Assembly (NCBI GenBank): GCA_977006965.1
Contig: OZ345354.1
Span: 1,178,001-1,242,000, forward strand
Direction of reading: 5' to 3'
Source: Phymatolithon calcareum
Taxonomy: Eukaryota; Rhodophyta; Florideophyceae; Hapalidiales
DNA length: 64,000 nucleotides
Below, in pieces: positions 22,294 to 31,640 of the stretch; position 1 is the stretch's first letter, and each line of letters begins with the position of its first letter. Both the position numbers and the translations under genes were made by a program. A model generated the notes under the pieces. It was given only the letters and a program-made list of their open reading frames with translations, was not told the DNA's origin and ran no database searches.

Positions 22294-22755
22294 TCACTGC
22301 AAGTTTAGCACCTTTCTGGCACGGCCAATCCCACCTAAATTGGCAACTCTACAGGGTGGCCAGGTTGTGAACGAAGAAGAGTGCTGTGAAGTTAGCCAAT
22401 TGAAATTTGCGCGAGGCCATCTAAGCAGCTGATCTTACCTCGTGTATCCCATGCTTTTCAATTTCCGCAGAGCCAATCCGCTTCGAGTTCCGCTCAGACA
22501 ATGTAGCAAAAGTGGAGTACTCTTGTCTGGAGCAACCACTACAATTCTGCTCGACAATTCGTCCAGCGGAACGTTGATGGCAATGCGCATATGGTCTGCA
22601 TTATATTCGCCCGCTTTGCGTACGTCAATGATCTTTGCTCCCTGGTCCATGAGAACGCGGGCATTCTGCGCGGAGACTGTACCCATCTGGTTCAACAATA
22701 GCAGAAATGCAATGGCAATGATAATAATAAGCCCTTGATATAGACTGTCCATCAT
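22294..22755 (-). CDS. Membrane-anchored single-domain rhodanese, one intron
   Basis: Exons are 22755-22439 and 22348-22294 on the minus strand, with a 90-bp intron (GTAAGA donor, TGTAG acceptor). Splicing turns a truncated frame into a complete rhodanese domain whose second exon reads VANLGGIGRARKVLNLQ, the normal end of the fold. Residues 5-25 are a hydrophobic membrane anchor (LIIIIAIAFLLLL). The domain runs from about 35 to 115, with IDVRKAGEYNADHM and the active-site loop CLSGTRSG, whose Cys would carry sulfur. The protein is 123 residues. I start at the ATG at 22755; the frame is open a little further up, without an ATG. A sulfurtransferase or sulfur-carrier role at an organelle membrane is inference. 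Confidence 0.8.
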
Positions 22756-23081
22756 GTAGCTCTGGTTTCCCACTGCAATCGTTTTCACAAACGGGTTAGT
22801 TCATTGATGCGTTGCGGGGGTTGAAGGGAAACTCGTACTTTCGTGTTGCACTCAGCACAGTGTAAAGCAAAGCCGTAGAAATTTCTAACCGTAATTTCGT
22901 AAATTGTTCAAAATTCGAATGCCGTGTGATGGTCGCATTATGAATTCCCGCTCTCGATGATGCTTTAGAACAGACATGACAGGGTTAAATGGAGCTCCTA
23001 AAGATTTAAAAGTTGAGTTAATTTACCAGGATTAGTTTTCTTTTTTGTCTTCGCCTGAAATACTATTCACAGAATTCTCCT

Positions 23082-23598
23082 TCAACTCATCCGCATGAAT
23101 TTTTGAAATCTCATGCATGAAGCTGGCCGTCCAAGCAGGGGAAAATGAGAAGTAGTCGCGTTAGCCGAAGTGATGAGTCGGACGGAGAACGGATTGCGCT
23201 GCAGATTTCTGTGGATGGAGTAATGAACGTACAAAAAGTAGCACACTGTGAGCCCAAGAGAGAGGACAAACATGATTTCGAAATGCGGACGGAATACGCC
23301 GGCGACTGCACAGTAGCCCAAAAATGCATTCAATGAAAACAGAAGAGCTTGCAGAAGTCTGTTGCTCACCAGACCAAACCGCGCATTCAGACAATAAAAT
23401 CAACGCAACAGCTTGTGAGGTCAGTCGTTTGCAGATACGTTCATTGGCTAAGCATTACCTGCAATGAATGACATCGTACACGTGAGTTCGTCGGGCGACG
23501 CCAGGCCTCAGCCAGTTTGGTAACGAATCAATCACAGATTTACGTTCCTGCACTCCCCCAGAGCTAGAAGATGGAATATTCGTTGCCAGACCAGGCAT
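23082..23598 (-). CDS. Small membrane protein, unrecognised, one intron
   Basis: I join exons 23598-23459 and 23364-23082 on the minus strand through a 94-bp intron (GTAATG donor, GGTGAG acceptor). The result is 140 residues. An N-terminal tail with a Ser-rich stretch leads to SLPNWLRPGVARRTHVYDVI. Two hydrophobic spans follow (ALLFSLNAFLGYCAVAGVF and IMFVLSLGLTVCYFLYVHY) and a basic tail. The exon junction keeps the frame and falls inside one codon. I do not recognise the family. The support is the ATG, the consistent splice signals and the two membrane spans; the exact acceptor is the least certain point. Confidence 0.5.
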
Positions 23599-23889
23599 GA
23601 TTGCAAGCACGCTTTGCCCTCGTTGTCGTCGCCGTCCTGGGCTCTTGTCTTCGACAGAGCTGCGAGCGATGCACTAGAGGTACGCGAAATAGGTTGACTT
23701 CTTATCATACAAACTCCAGTCATGGAAACGATTTTTTGCTGATATGAAAAAAATAGTCTGTGAGTGCAAAAACTAAACCGAGGCTCAAATTAGAGGTTTT
23801 TTTGCGGCGGAACGACTTCCTACCAAACATTGGAAACCTCGAATGTTTGTTTACCGAGGTCGCCATTGTTCGTTTAAAAAATAAACAAA

Positions 23890-24340
23890 CAATGGAGACC
23901 CCGGTTTCACATATTCACCAACTCGATTATTCTTTCTTAATCTCAAGGCGACCTATTCACCGCCTCAGTTCGAGTGCATCCGCTACGTCAATCCTCAGTA
24001 TCGATGCATGCAACTGGAGAACCCAATACTGCCACAGCCTTTTGTCAACATTGCTTTTGGAGGCATTTATTCATTCAGATGAGTTATTGTGTTGGATTGA
24101 TTTCGCAAAAGGTCTCGTGGTGCAGTGCTTCAAGCATAGGTTCGTGGCGTGGTCAAGGCCAGGCACATGTGCTTGGCTGATTCCAGCCCCAGATATGGGG
24201 TACTATAGTGGTATCAGAATTTGAAAAGGCCAGGTTAAGAGGCTTTGGTGGTTCCCGCGCGGAGTTAACCAATATTTCCGGTGGGCCCTTTGGGTAGACA
24301 GTCCTAGCGAATAATGGCATTATGTCAGCGTAATCCATAC
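23890..24340 (+). repeat. Dispersed repeat R, copy 1
   Basis: This stretch is repeated in inverted orientation at 46466-46926. Shared blocks include GGTGGGCCCTTTGG, the GGCATTATGTCAGCGTAATCC end and a stretch coding CIRYVNPQYRCMQLEN in one frame. Both copies carry stop codons and small indels. A hairpin of about 17 bp (CATTGTT...AACAATG) lies at its left edge, near 23870-23895. The coding frame is not one I recognise; the unit is probably a fragment of a larger transposon. Confidence 0.65.
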
Positions 24341-24352
24341 TTTGCCGCCACC

Positions 24353-25419
24353 ATGACTATTTCGTCCTCTGCAGATGCCTGCATTAAGGCAGATATTCGT
24401 AACCGGGATATGCTGCTCAAAGTTATGGACCGGCACGCGAGGTCGCTCGGGGCGCTCCGCCATATCGATTCAGTTTATCTTAATGTCCTCGCGGACGACA
24501 AGCGTGCTGAAATTGCGCACGATCTCGTATTCAAGCAATGGTTTAGATCGACGCTAGCGTTGATATAACATGCTAGCGTTGATATAAACCATTGTTTGAA
24601 TACGAGATGGAGCGCAAAAAGCGCTTTTTCTGCGTTTCGATGTCGAACCTGTGTGACATCACTTCGAGCATTACTTGCAGGAGAACTCAGTCTTCTTTGA
24701 GCGTCAGCGCGTACGCTTCGGTTGGCAAAACGCAGAAAAAGCTAAGGAGTGCTGGTGTGCCGCATCTGTCACGCAACTCAAGAATCTGGTGGACGGCATG
24801 TTTCGACTTCCACACGAATGAAACCGTCCAAAGGAATATCGATGTCCCCGGCAAGACATTCAAGAAGTCTAAAAAGCACCGCCGAACACTTCTCAAGATC
24901 CGCCGCCGACTGTGGAAGGGCATACCTGTGTTTTCCCGCAGTGGGTGGACGCTCAACAAACGGATGTACGAGAAGTACAAAAGGGACCCTTCGATGCCCA
25001 TACCGTGACTGGTTAACTCCGTAACGACCGACGGCCTGCAGGTGAAGGTCGTCTTGGCCACTCTGGAAGACACGCGGGCAAGCCGCGTGCCCGCGGTCTT
25101 GACGTGCTCGACAAGAAGGGTTACCGCTACATCACGGACAGGTACGACGTCAAGAAACATACTAAGGGAATGTTCAAAGACAGCAAACCGGTTCCCGGAC
25201 ACATCAGAGGCGACATCACGACGGTACCTCTTGGTCGGAAAGCTGGTACGAAGAGCTGCCGTTTCTTGCAATTCGTATTGCAGGCTGAATTGATGAGCAT
25301 TACTTATTGCATATTGCGCTTGCAGCACAGTCCAAAATGGCGCGAACTCCAAAGTAAGTGGCAGGATGATCCGATGTGGCTAGCGAGCTCCCCTCCGAGC
25401 TCCATACGTTGGTTGTGGC
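24353..25419 (+). pseudogene. Fanzor-like nuclease, N-terminal/central relic
   Basis: An ATG in a strong context (GCCGCCACC before it) opens a 71-codon frame (MTISSSADACIK onward). A hairpin with 22-bp arms (24524-24545 and 24585-24606) and an internal duplicated GCTAGCGTTGATATAA interrupts it. From 24607 another frame continues, with IPVFSRSGWTLNKRMYEKY, then a TGA at 25006, then VTTDGLQVKVVLATL, then after a frameshift LDKKGYRYITDRYD. The TDGxxVxV string before the RuvC core is typical of Fanzor proteins. The rest (RuvC-I onward) is lost at the edge of a TIR element. Assignment is moderate because the catalytic core itself is missing. Confidence 0.4.
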
Positions 25420-25792
25420 TAGACATGAACACCCCGATCAGGCCCCTCCCCGAATAAAGCCCTCTGAGGGCCTCATATTCTTGGAGAGGCCCTCTTCTCT
25501 CGGATTTTCTTGGACCCCTCGCGAGGGCTTATGATAATAGAAAACTTATGATACATTAAACATGTGGCACACAACTGCACACGACACAATTGTGTCGTGT
25601 GCAATTGTGTGCCACATGTTTAATGTATCATAAGTTTTCTATTTGAGCCCAAATAGGCCCTTCCTAGGGCTTCAAAAAGCCCTCTTTTTGTTCGGTTTTC
25701 TGGAGGCCCTCTCAGGCCCTCTTCGAAGTCCCAGCGCGGCAAAGAGGGCATGCCCTACCCCTCTCGAGGTCCGTTCGGGATGTTCATGTCTA
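25420..25792. mobile_element. hAT-like MITE, copy B
   Basis: Ends are TAGACATGAACACCCCGA and its inverted counterpart ending CATGTCTA. The flanks GTTGTGGC (25412-25419) and GTTGTGAC (25793-25800) match at 7 of 8 positions and are read as the target-site duplication. Internal blocks match copy A (4496-4801). The middle differs: it carries the palindrome at 25536-25643 where copy A has unrelated sequence. No open frame. Confidence 0.75.
25536..25643. repeat. 108-bp palindrome inside MITE copy B
   Basis: The arms 25536-25589 and 25590-25643 are inverted complements, 54 bp each, with one mismatch and no loop (centre CACAATTGTG). It is absent from MITE copy A, so it was inserted into, or arose within, copy B. 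Such a perfect palindrome is unstable in cells and suggests a recent origin. Confidence 0.85.
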
Positions 25793-26128
25793 GTTGTGAC
25801 TGGGTTATTGCTTCGATTTACCGCAAACTTTCTGCTCTATCATACTGTGAGAAATCTTAGGATTTTTATCAAACACAGCCTTGACTTGATACTGTAAGTG
25901 CAGGAAAGTTCACCTTTATGGATTGGCGCCCCTCTGTCCGTACCCGTGCAGGTCGCGACGATGCACTGGTGCGAAATCTCAATTGGCGCCAAAATGAAAG
26001 ACGCACACTCGCAGAATCCTAGTGATTGACACCAATGCGCACCATACATAAGCATCAAGCACGTACCGACACCACTCTTCGAGCACCAATTCTCCATCCC
26101 TCCAACCATTCTCTTCCGCATCAGCACT
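25793..26128. other. Short intergenic region before the Siva-like gene
   Basis: It starts with the target-site duplication of MITE copy B and leads to the Siva-like start. The frame of the Siva-like gene is not clearly coding here. Nothing else is seen. Confidence 0.4.
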
Positions 26129-26557
26129 ATGCAGCGTATCATGCCGGTATCGACGGCGTATTTGCCCACGCACCCCTCTTCGATGATCCTGACGAAGCGC
26201 CGCAATCCGTACGAGACCTGCCCGGCGCCAGCAAAACGGCAGCGCGGTGCGGAAGGCACGCTTCGCGTGAATTGGTGGAATCGCCGGCCGGCCAAGAAGC
26301 TTGCCGCGAAGGCGGAAGTAGCTTCCGTTATAGAGCAGCATTGCAAGTATTGCGACTCGCTGGCGAAGGCAATCTGTGGCCGGTGCGACCACCATGTTTG
26401 CTCCTCATGTGTCCGCAGGTGCGAGGGCTGTGCGAAAGTTTGCTGTACCACTTGCGCAGTCGTCAATTATGACGCCCCGACCGAACGCGACCTCTGTTTG
26501 GACTGTGACTCCGACTTTGGGTCTTCCGCAAACGAGCCATTGTGCCCAATGCACTGA
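26129..26557 (+). CDS. Siva-like cysteine-rich zinc-binding protein
   Basis: The 142-residue protein ends in a Cys-rich half that matches the layout of the Siva family: CKYCDSLAKAICGRCDHHVC, then CVRRCEGCAKVCCTTCAVV, then LCLDCDSDF. In Siva the same order of paired cysteines, with the motif CxQCxxxxCxxCVxxCxxC, forms zinc-binding folds. The N-terminal half has a basic stretch (TKRRNPYET, PAKRQRGAEG) and no domain. In animals Siva binds CD27-type receptors and other partners in cell-death signalling; nothing here shows such a role in this organism. I chose the first ATG. The match is to the cysteine pattern, so another zinc-binding family is possible. Confidence 0.6.
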   Translation: MQRIMPVSTAYLPTHPSSMILTKRRNPYETCPAPAKRQRGAEGTLRVNWWNRRPAKKLAAKAEVASVIEQHCKYCDSLAKAICGRCDHHVCSSCVRRCEGCAKVCCTTCAVVNYDAPTERDLCLDCDSDFGSSANEPLCPMH

Positions 26558-27886
26558 TGTGTGCAGTTTAGTATACTGGTGCAACCCTGGACACGACCCT
26601 CGAGCCAAGAACCGTGTTTCCATCTAGCGACTGTGGATTTGCCGGGGTCGCTGTGAACTGGAATTATTGACAGGACTTTCATGGCGTGGGGCATGTGGCA
26701 GGTGTGTGCTTCATGGAGGAAGAGAATTTTTGTAACTGATGATGTAGAGAATTCTTGAGATTCTATGGTACTGACTTCCGTTGCAGTGCCTGAAGAACGA
26801 ATGATTACATTCATGTAAAGTTGAGATTAACTGCTGAGAGCAAGAAGTCGCTTGCGAGTTTTGAGATCCCATTGCATGCTGCTCGCCGGCTTTCGACAAA
26901 CGCCAGTTTCGTATTTGCATGAGGTGCTAAAGTGGCGTTTCGCAGAGTGCGTTCGCCTATAGACAAAACATACATATGCATCTCGATTCTGCATAGGAGC
27001 CACGCCCATGACATGCCTGTAGAGTATCCTATAACGGCATTGGCGCGAATTCGAATTAATTCCTCACAAATCAAAGAGATTTTTTCTCGGTCGCATTTCC
27101 CCCTTGGACGTGATATTGAAGATAATGCGTGAACAGAAGTAAGCACTTCATTTTTCCAAACGTCAAAAATGGAAGCAATCGTGTAGTGATGGCTCCCAAT
27201 GCAGGTTGAGACTCGTTCTCTCGTGCTCCCCGAATGAAATGGCACCTACGCAATCCATAAGGATTGGCTGTGAAATGAGCACCGAACAGAACAGCGCCTT
27301 GAAAACCACCCCCACGACAAATCACCAGGGACAGGGTACGCACCTACCGCCAAGTCGTTACACGTAATATAAATAAATGACAAAGACAATCGCAGACATC
27401 TCCGACGCAAATGTACTCACAGTGCGGAGTTGCGGAATGTATAGTCGCAGCTGCCACCCGCGTCGCCGCGGATTGTGTACACCTCACCGAAGGTGGCGCG
27501 GAATTTTTACTAAGGCATAGCACCACCATCTTTCCCGTATTGCTGCGCAACCTCTTTCGCTCACATGCATAGAGCTTGCCTTCAGGAGTGGTGCTCCTGC
27601 CCATCAAAAGAGTGGATTGGTTGGATGATGATTTGTAGGGTAAGTTAGTGTAATGCAATGTAAGGAAATAACATTGTTTCATTGGACCAAAAAAGATATG
27701 TAAGCAGAAACAAATGATCTCCGCATTCCACCCGTTTCGTGTCCACGTGTACAGATAATGAACTGTGCATCTGAGTGAAGCTCTCGTTCCTGTGGGACAG
27801 ACATCCGGTCTGGACTCACCGCGTCCCGACTGAGCAATGCTACGCGCGGCGTCGGCGCGCAGCTGATCGCATCCGTTTCACCCGCG
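26558..27886. other. Intergenic region with possible minus-strand coding remnant
   Basis: A minus-strand frame at about 27245-26811 (144 codons, no ATG at its start) has a coding-like composition, including RIRANAVIGYSTGMSWAW. That string recalls the GANAVIG block of YbjQ/C2CD5-type domains. An overlapping frame at 27343-27071 may belong to it through an unseen intron or frameshift. I cannot build a gene. The last 200 bp are the leader of the gene at 27887. Confidence 0.25.
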
Positions 27887-28714
27887 ATGGCGGACGTACC
27901 TTTCGAGCATGTTCGTGACGCGCTTGCAGGAGCCGGCTTCGGCGGAGTCCGCGTTGCTCCTGGTGGACTAGGCACTTCATATGCACGTGCCGCGTCCTGT
28001 GTCGCCGCCTCCGATCAATCGGGCCCTCCCGACTGGGCCGTAATATCTTATGTTCGCACAAATGCTCCGAGTGCAGTGGGCGGTATGCCGGAGTATGTCG
28101 CCAACGAGGTGGAAGATGTACTCGACTCACTGCTGGAAACAAAAATTCTCAAGCATCGTGCTCTATGGTTTGACGTTGCTGGAATAGGGCGACCAGGATT
28201 TACAGCCGCTGGCGTGTTGCATTGTTTATCCGCTCCAGTGATTTGCGTACCGCCTGCGCGAATCAAGGAGTATGCACGATATCAGATCCCGGATAAATGG
28301 GATGAGGGGACTTACAACACGTTTGTGATTCTTGAAGAGGTTCTGCGTAGCTGCATGGTGTGCAAAAGGTTCTGCCCGTTTGAGTTTGATAGCCGCCTCC
28401 TTAACCTCGCTGCCACACTTAGGGCGTGGCCTATCATGGAGGCAATTCTGGGCAGCAGTGGCAGAGGAGCCTTCATTTCGTTTGAGGGCTTTGATCGATT
28501 CGCACATACGATTGAATGGATGCAGGTTCTTCTTCACTTATCCCTCGAAGTCGGCGATTATTCTCCAGCGCTTATTGATAAGAGCATTGAACTATACGGA
28601 CAACCTCTGTTTCGCCCGTGCCTACGCTGTGTCACGACTGGAAAAGACTCACTCAACCGCTCCATATTCTCTCCTAATTTGCAAATGCTTGAAGGTACGA
28701 TCATTCCCGTTTAA
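27887..28714 (+). CDS. Unrecognised protein, 275 residues
   Basis: A clean ATG-started frame in an intron-poor region. The protein is mixed alpha/beta in look, with a hydrophobic patch GVLHCLSAPVICVPPARI, a Cys pair in RSCMVCKRFCPFEFD and a helical C-terminal part (HTIEWMQVLLHLSLEV). It has no membrane span, signal peptide or family motif I know. A GGTACG near the end, at the codons for the last residues, could be a splice donor, so the true C-terminus is uncertain. Confidence 0.5.
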   Translation: MADVPFEHVRDALAGAGFGGVRVAPGGLGTSYARAASCVAASDQSGPPDWAVISYVRTNAPSAVGGMPEYVANEVEDVLDSLLETKILKHRALWFDVAGIGRPGFTAAGVLHCLSAPVICVPPARIKEYARYQIPDKWDEGTYNTFVILEEVLRSCMVCKRFCPFEFDSRLLNLAATLRAWPIMEAILGSSGRGAFISFEGFDRFAHTIEWMQVLLHLSLEVGDYSPALIDKSIELYGQPLFRPCLRCVTTGKDSLNRSIFSPNLQMLEGTIIPV

Positions 28715-29002
28715 TTCCGCACTCTCTTCAAACATGTCTGTCTAACTTTCCTGACTTTCCAACTTCAATCAATGCATTTATTGCTTTAAAACAAATGTTC
28801 AAGCTCAGACGCTATTTCGAGCCTCGTTTTACAAGCAAACCGCTTTATTCTAACTATAGGAGATGACCGCGTAACACACCCCGTTTGGAATCTCCCTGGT
28901 CTCCAAAGGTCACCTGGCGAGGGCGCAGTATGGCGCTATCCGTCGAACAAAGAGCGCCTGGATGCTATCTGCAGGCGAAGAAACCCGTCGAGGAGAGATC
29001 TC

Positions 29003-30346
29003 ATGCAAATTTCTGCCAACTTTCTCCGCGGTCGTCCAGCTGAGGGTTCCTGCTTCCGACATGCTGACAAGTGGGCCTCCGCAGCGGTCATAAATAATAT
29101 CTCTGAAGTGCTAACAGCCTTCACAGCGCCCGCCTCTGTGGGCGAGCTCTGCAAGCGTGCGTACCGCGAGGCGATGCGTCGGATCCTGCGTCGCGGCGCC
29201 TTGGCTTTTGGCACGTATATACCGCCCGGTCGGACCGGCCCGCATCCGGAACTCCGCAAGTGTCGTCTGTCACACAGTTGCACAGGAAAACGTGCGCTAT
29301 GTCTTTTTAACGAACATTCCGGCGTCCTCCGTCCAACATCTGTGCCGCGCTTCTTACGCGACTGTGAGCTTGCGCCTGCTGATGCCGCACGTGTGGCGAG
29401 GGACAGTATTGGCGCTATGCAGGCGCGTATACATACCGCGCGTATCTGCTATCAGGCGGCTTGGCGTCCAATACCTGCCACGGATAGTGAGTTGTGTTGC
29501 GCGTGCCACCCTGAACGACGATCGCAGCGAGAGCCGAGGAGATTGGTGCTTCTTGGTTGGGACCCTATGCCGAGCTGGAATCCACCTCCTGTGCATCCGG
29601 CACCGACGAACTTCCCTGCTGCTGCAGGTCGCACGCATGTGCAGATGAAGCAGCAGGTGCCGCAGTCTTTGCATCCTCAGCATGCGGTGCAACAGACGAA
29701 TCGGTCACAGCGAACAATGCCGGCGCAGCAAATTCCTCCCCTGCAAACTCCAGCTTCCTTGCATAGTGTGGCCTCCGTACGCAATACATCCCCCGTGCGA
29801 AATGTTTCCCCTGTGCAGAGCGGGCTGGGTAGTGAGAATTGCGGTGTTCAAAATGTGTCGGCTGCGCAATTCGTACCCGGTGGACAGATCGTACCGCCTG
29901 GTGCGATTGCCGCCCCTACTCAGTCTTTTCCTGTGCAAGTTGCCGGTGTGCAGAATACGTCATCCGGACCGCAGAGAGCAGCAGTGGGACAAATGGGTGC
30001 GGGTGGGGCAACGGAGTCGGAGGAATCAGTTCGATCAATGGCGGTGCCGGCGTTGGCAGCGGTGGGGGGCGGGGGAAAGGGAAGACCGTCGCCAATCCTA
30101 GCGTTTGTTGTGGTGGATGCACAGAAAATGGAACACGTTGTGGCGAGCGGAGTGGATATGTTGGTGAGGGCGGAGACGCCAATGAAATGCATCATATGTG
30201 CTACAAGATTTATTTCGTTGGATTTGGATTACGCAGACGAATGGTTGGAGGTGCATATTGACAACGCTTTGCAGCCGAGACATGCGGCGCGAAGATTGTA
30301 TAACGGCGTAGTCGCAGCGCATGATATTTTCGCGGCAGCGGCGTAA
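29003..30346 (+). CDS. Unrecognised Gln/Pro/Ser-rich protein with a C-terminal CxxC block
   Basis: The 447-residue frame has a basic, Arg-rich first third. A disordered middle follows (about 195-345), rich in Gln, Pro, Val and Ser with repeated NTSPVRNVSPVQ-like units. A folded-looking end comes last (about 350-447) with PILAFVVVDAQKM, KCIICATRFISLD and EWLEVHIDNAL. The CxxC followed by a Trp/His segment loosely recalls the zinc element at the end of cleavage factors such as Pcf11, but it is too weak to name. In the first 600 bp other frames are also open, so the start could lie elsewhere. Confidence 0.4.
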   Translation: MQISANFLRGRPAEGSCFRHADKWASAAVINNISEVLTAFTAPASVGELCKRAYREAMRRILRRGALAFGTYIPPGRTGPHPELRKCRLSHSCTGKRALCLFNEHSGVLRPTSVPRFLRDCELAPADAARVARDSIGAMQARIHTARICYQAAWRPIPATDSELCCACHPERRSQREPRRLVLLGWDPMPSWNPPPVHPAPTNFPAAAGRTHVQMKQQVPQSLHPQHAVQQTNRSQRTMPAQQIPPLQTPASLHSVASVRNTSPVRNVSPVQSGLGSENCGVQNVSAAQFVPGGQIVPPGAIAAPTQSFPVQVAGVQNTSSGPQRAAVGQMGAGGATESEESVRSMAVPALAAVGGGGKGRPSPILAFVVVDAQKMEHVVASGVDMLVRAETPMKCIICATRFISLDLDYADEWLEVHIDNALQPRHAARRLYNGVVAAHDIFAAAA

Positions 30347-30381
30347 AGCCTACGTTTGTACTGCGTAATATGTATTTTAGA

Positions 30382-30418
<37 letters not shown>

Positions 30419-31640
30419 TAGTATAAAAATAAAAAGTATCGTAGTTGGTTTAGCAATTCTGTCTGGATCTTCTGAACAGTACATAATGCAGAGGCGGATT
30501 TGATCACCCACGCATCCCGGAGACTTTAAACCAGACCAGACCAGAGAGTACTATTAGTAATACTGTACTGTACTGTACCGTGGCCTTGAATTCTAAAACA
30601 GACGGCTATGAAAATGACAGGGAATTGCATGGGTCAGAAAGTGAGGAGACTTAATATTAAAATACTACTGTATTGCCGATGAGGTCTCCTGATTGGGGGG
30701 TAGGTGCTGTCTGTACAGTAGATGTGAGATTAATCTGTTTTGACATTATGTCAAGTAGCGAGTGAAGGTAAGTTTGTGGGAGTGGAATCATTGCATGCAT
30801 GCATGCAATCCGATTTGGGATTTGCTTCCTTTCTCCGATGAGTCTGCCAGCCAGCCAGCCAGCCACGTGTGATTATGCTGGCGGAAGAAGATCGATCATC
30901 AGGTAGGCTGGGTCTTTACATATACAGTACTGTCAGATCCTCACTACAGTAGTGGGCTGGAGAGTCAGTATACAGCCCTAGTCTGCCTCTCCAGCCACAT
31001 GTATGATCGCTAACCCGCTATAAGTACTACCGCTCTCATCTAAGTAAAGCCCTAGTCATCCTTCAGTGCTAACAAGTACAGTATGTAATCTGTGGCAACT
31101 CGGGGGAGAATACTGTATTGTACTGTACTGTACTGCATTCTTCCAATTGATAAAAAGATAGTACTCGGCACTGACGAGCGCGGTCTGTCTGTCTGAATCC
31201 CGCACATGAAGTGCAAAATCGATTGTGTCCGCGTCGATGCTCCTTGAAAGAGTGAGTCCCTTTTGCGACGAGCTCGTCGGTCGGCAGAGTCAAACAAACT
31301 GGCGGAAAGATGTTTTGGAGGGCGGTGTGTATAGAGACAGACGGGGGACAGATCACACACGACACGACGCGACGATGGAGGAGGTTTCTACTTGCCGATT
31401 GATTTATCACAAAGCTCGTATGTTCGTCTTGCTCTTTAACGAGAGTGAGTGACTTGAATGGCCATCTCGTCTGTGAAGCATAGCTAGGAATTCCAAACAT
31501 TCACGAGATTAGCTGATTTAGCCCCGCCCTGCGATCGACCTCTACGAAAGCAATCGATCGATGTATCAATAAACACATACGTGGAAATCAATACACTTCA
31601 CCCAATTATAAATACTGCAATTGAATTTACTTACACCCGA
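30347..31640. other. Intergenic region rich in simple repeats
   Basis: It holds a (GA)n tract at 30389-30413, a GCATGCAT run near 30796, a (CCAG)n run near 30848 and three clusters of overlapping TACTGTA/TACAGTA (30563-30580, 30900-30950, 31077-31134). No gene is supported on either strand. Confidence 0.6.
30389..30413. repeat. (GA)n microsatellite
   Basis: About twelve GA units in a row, just after the stop of the preceding gene. Confidence 0.9.
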
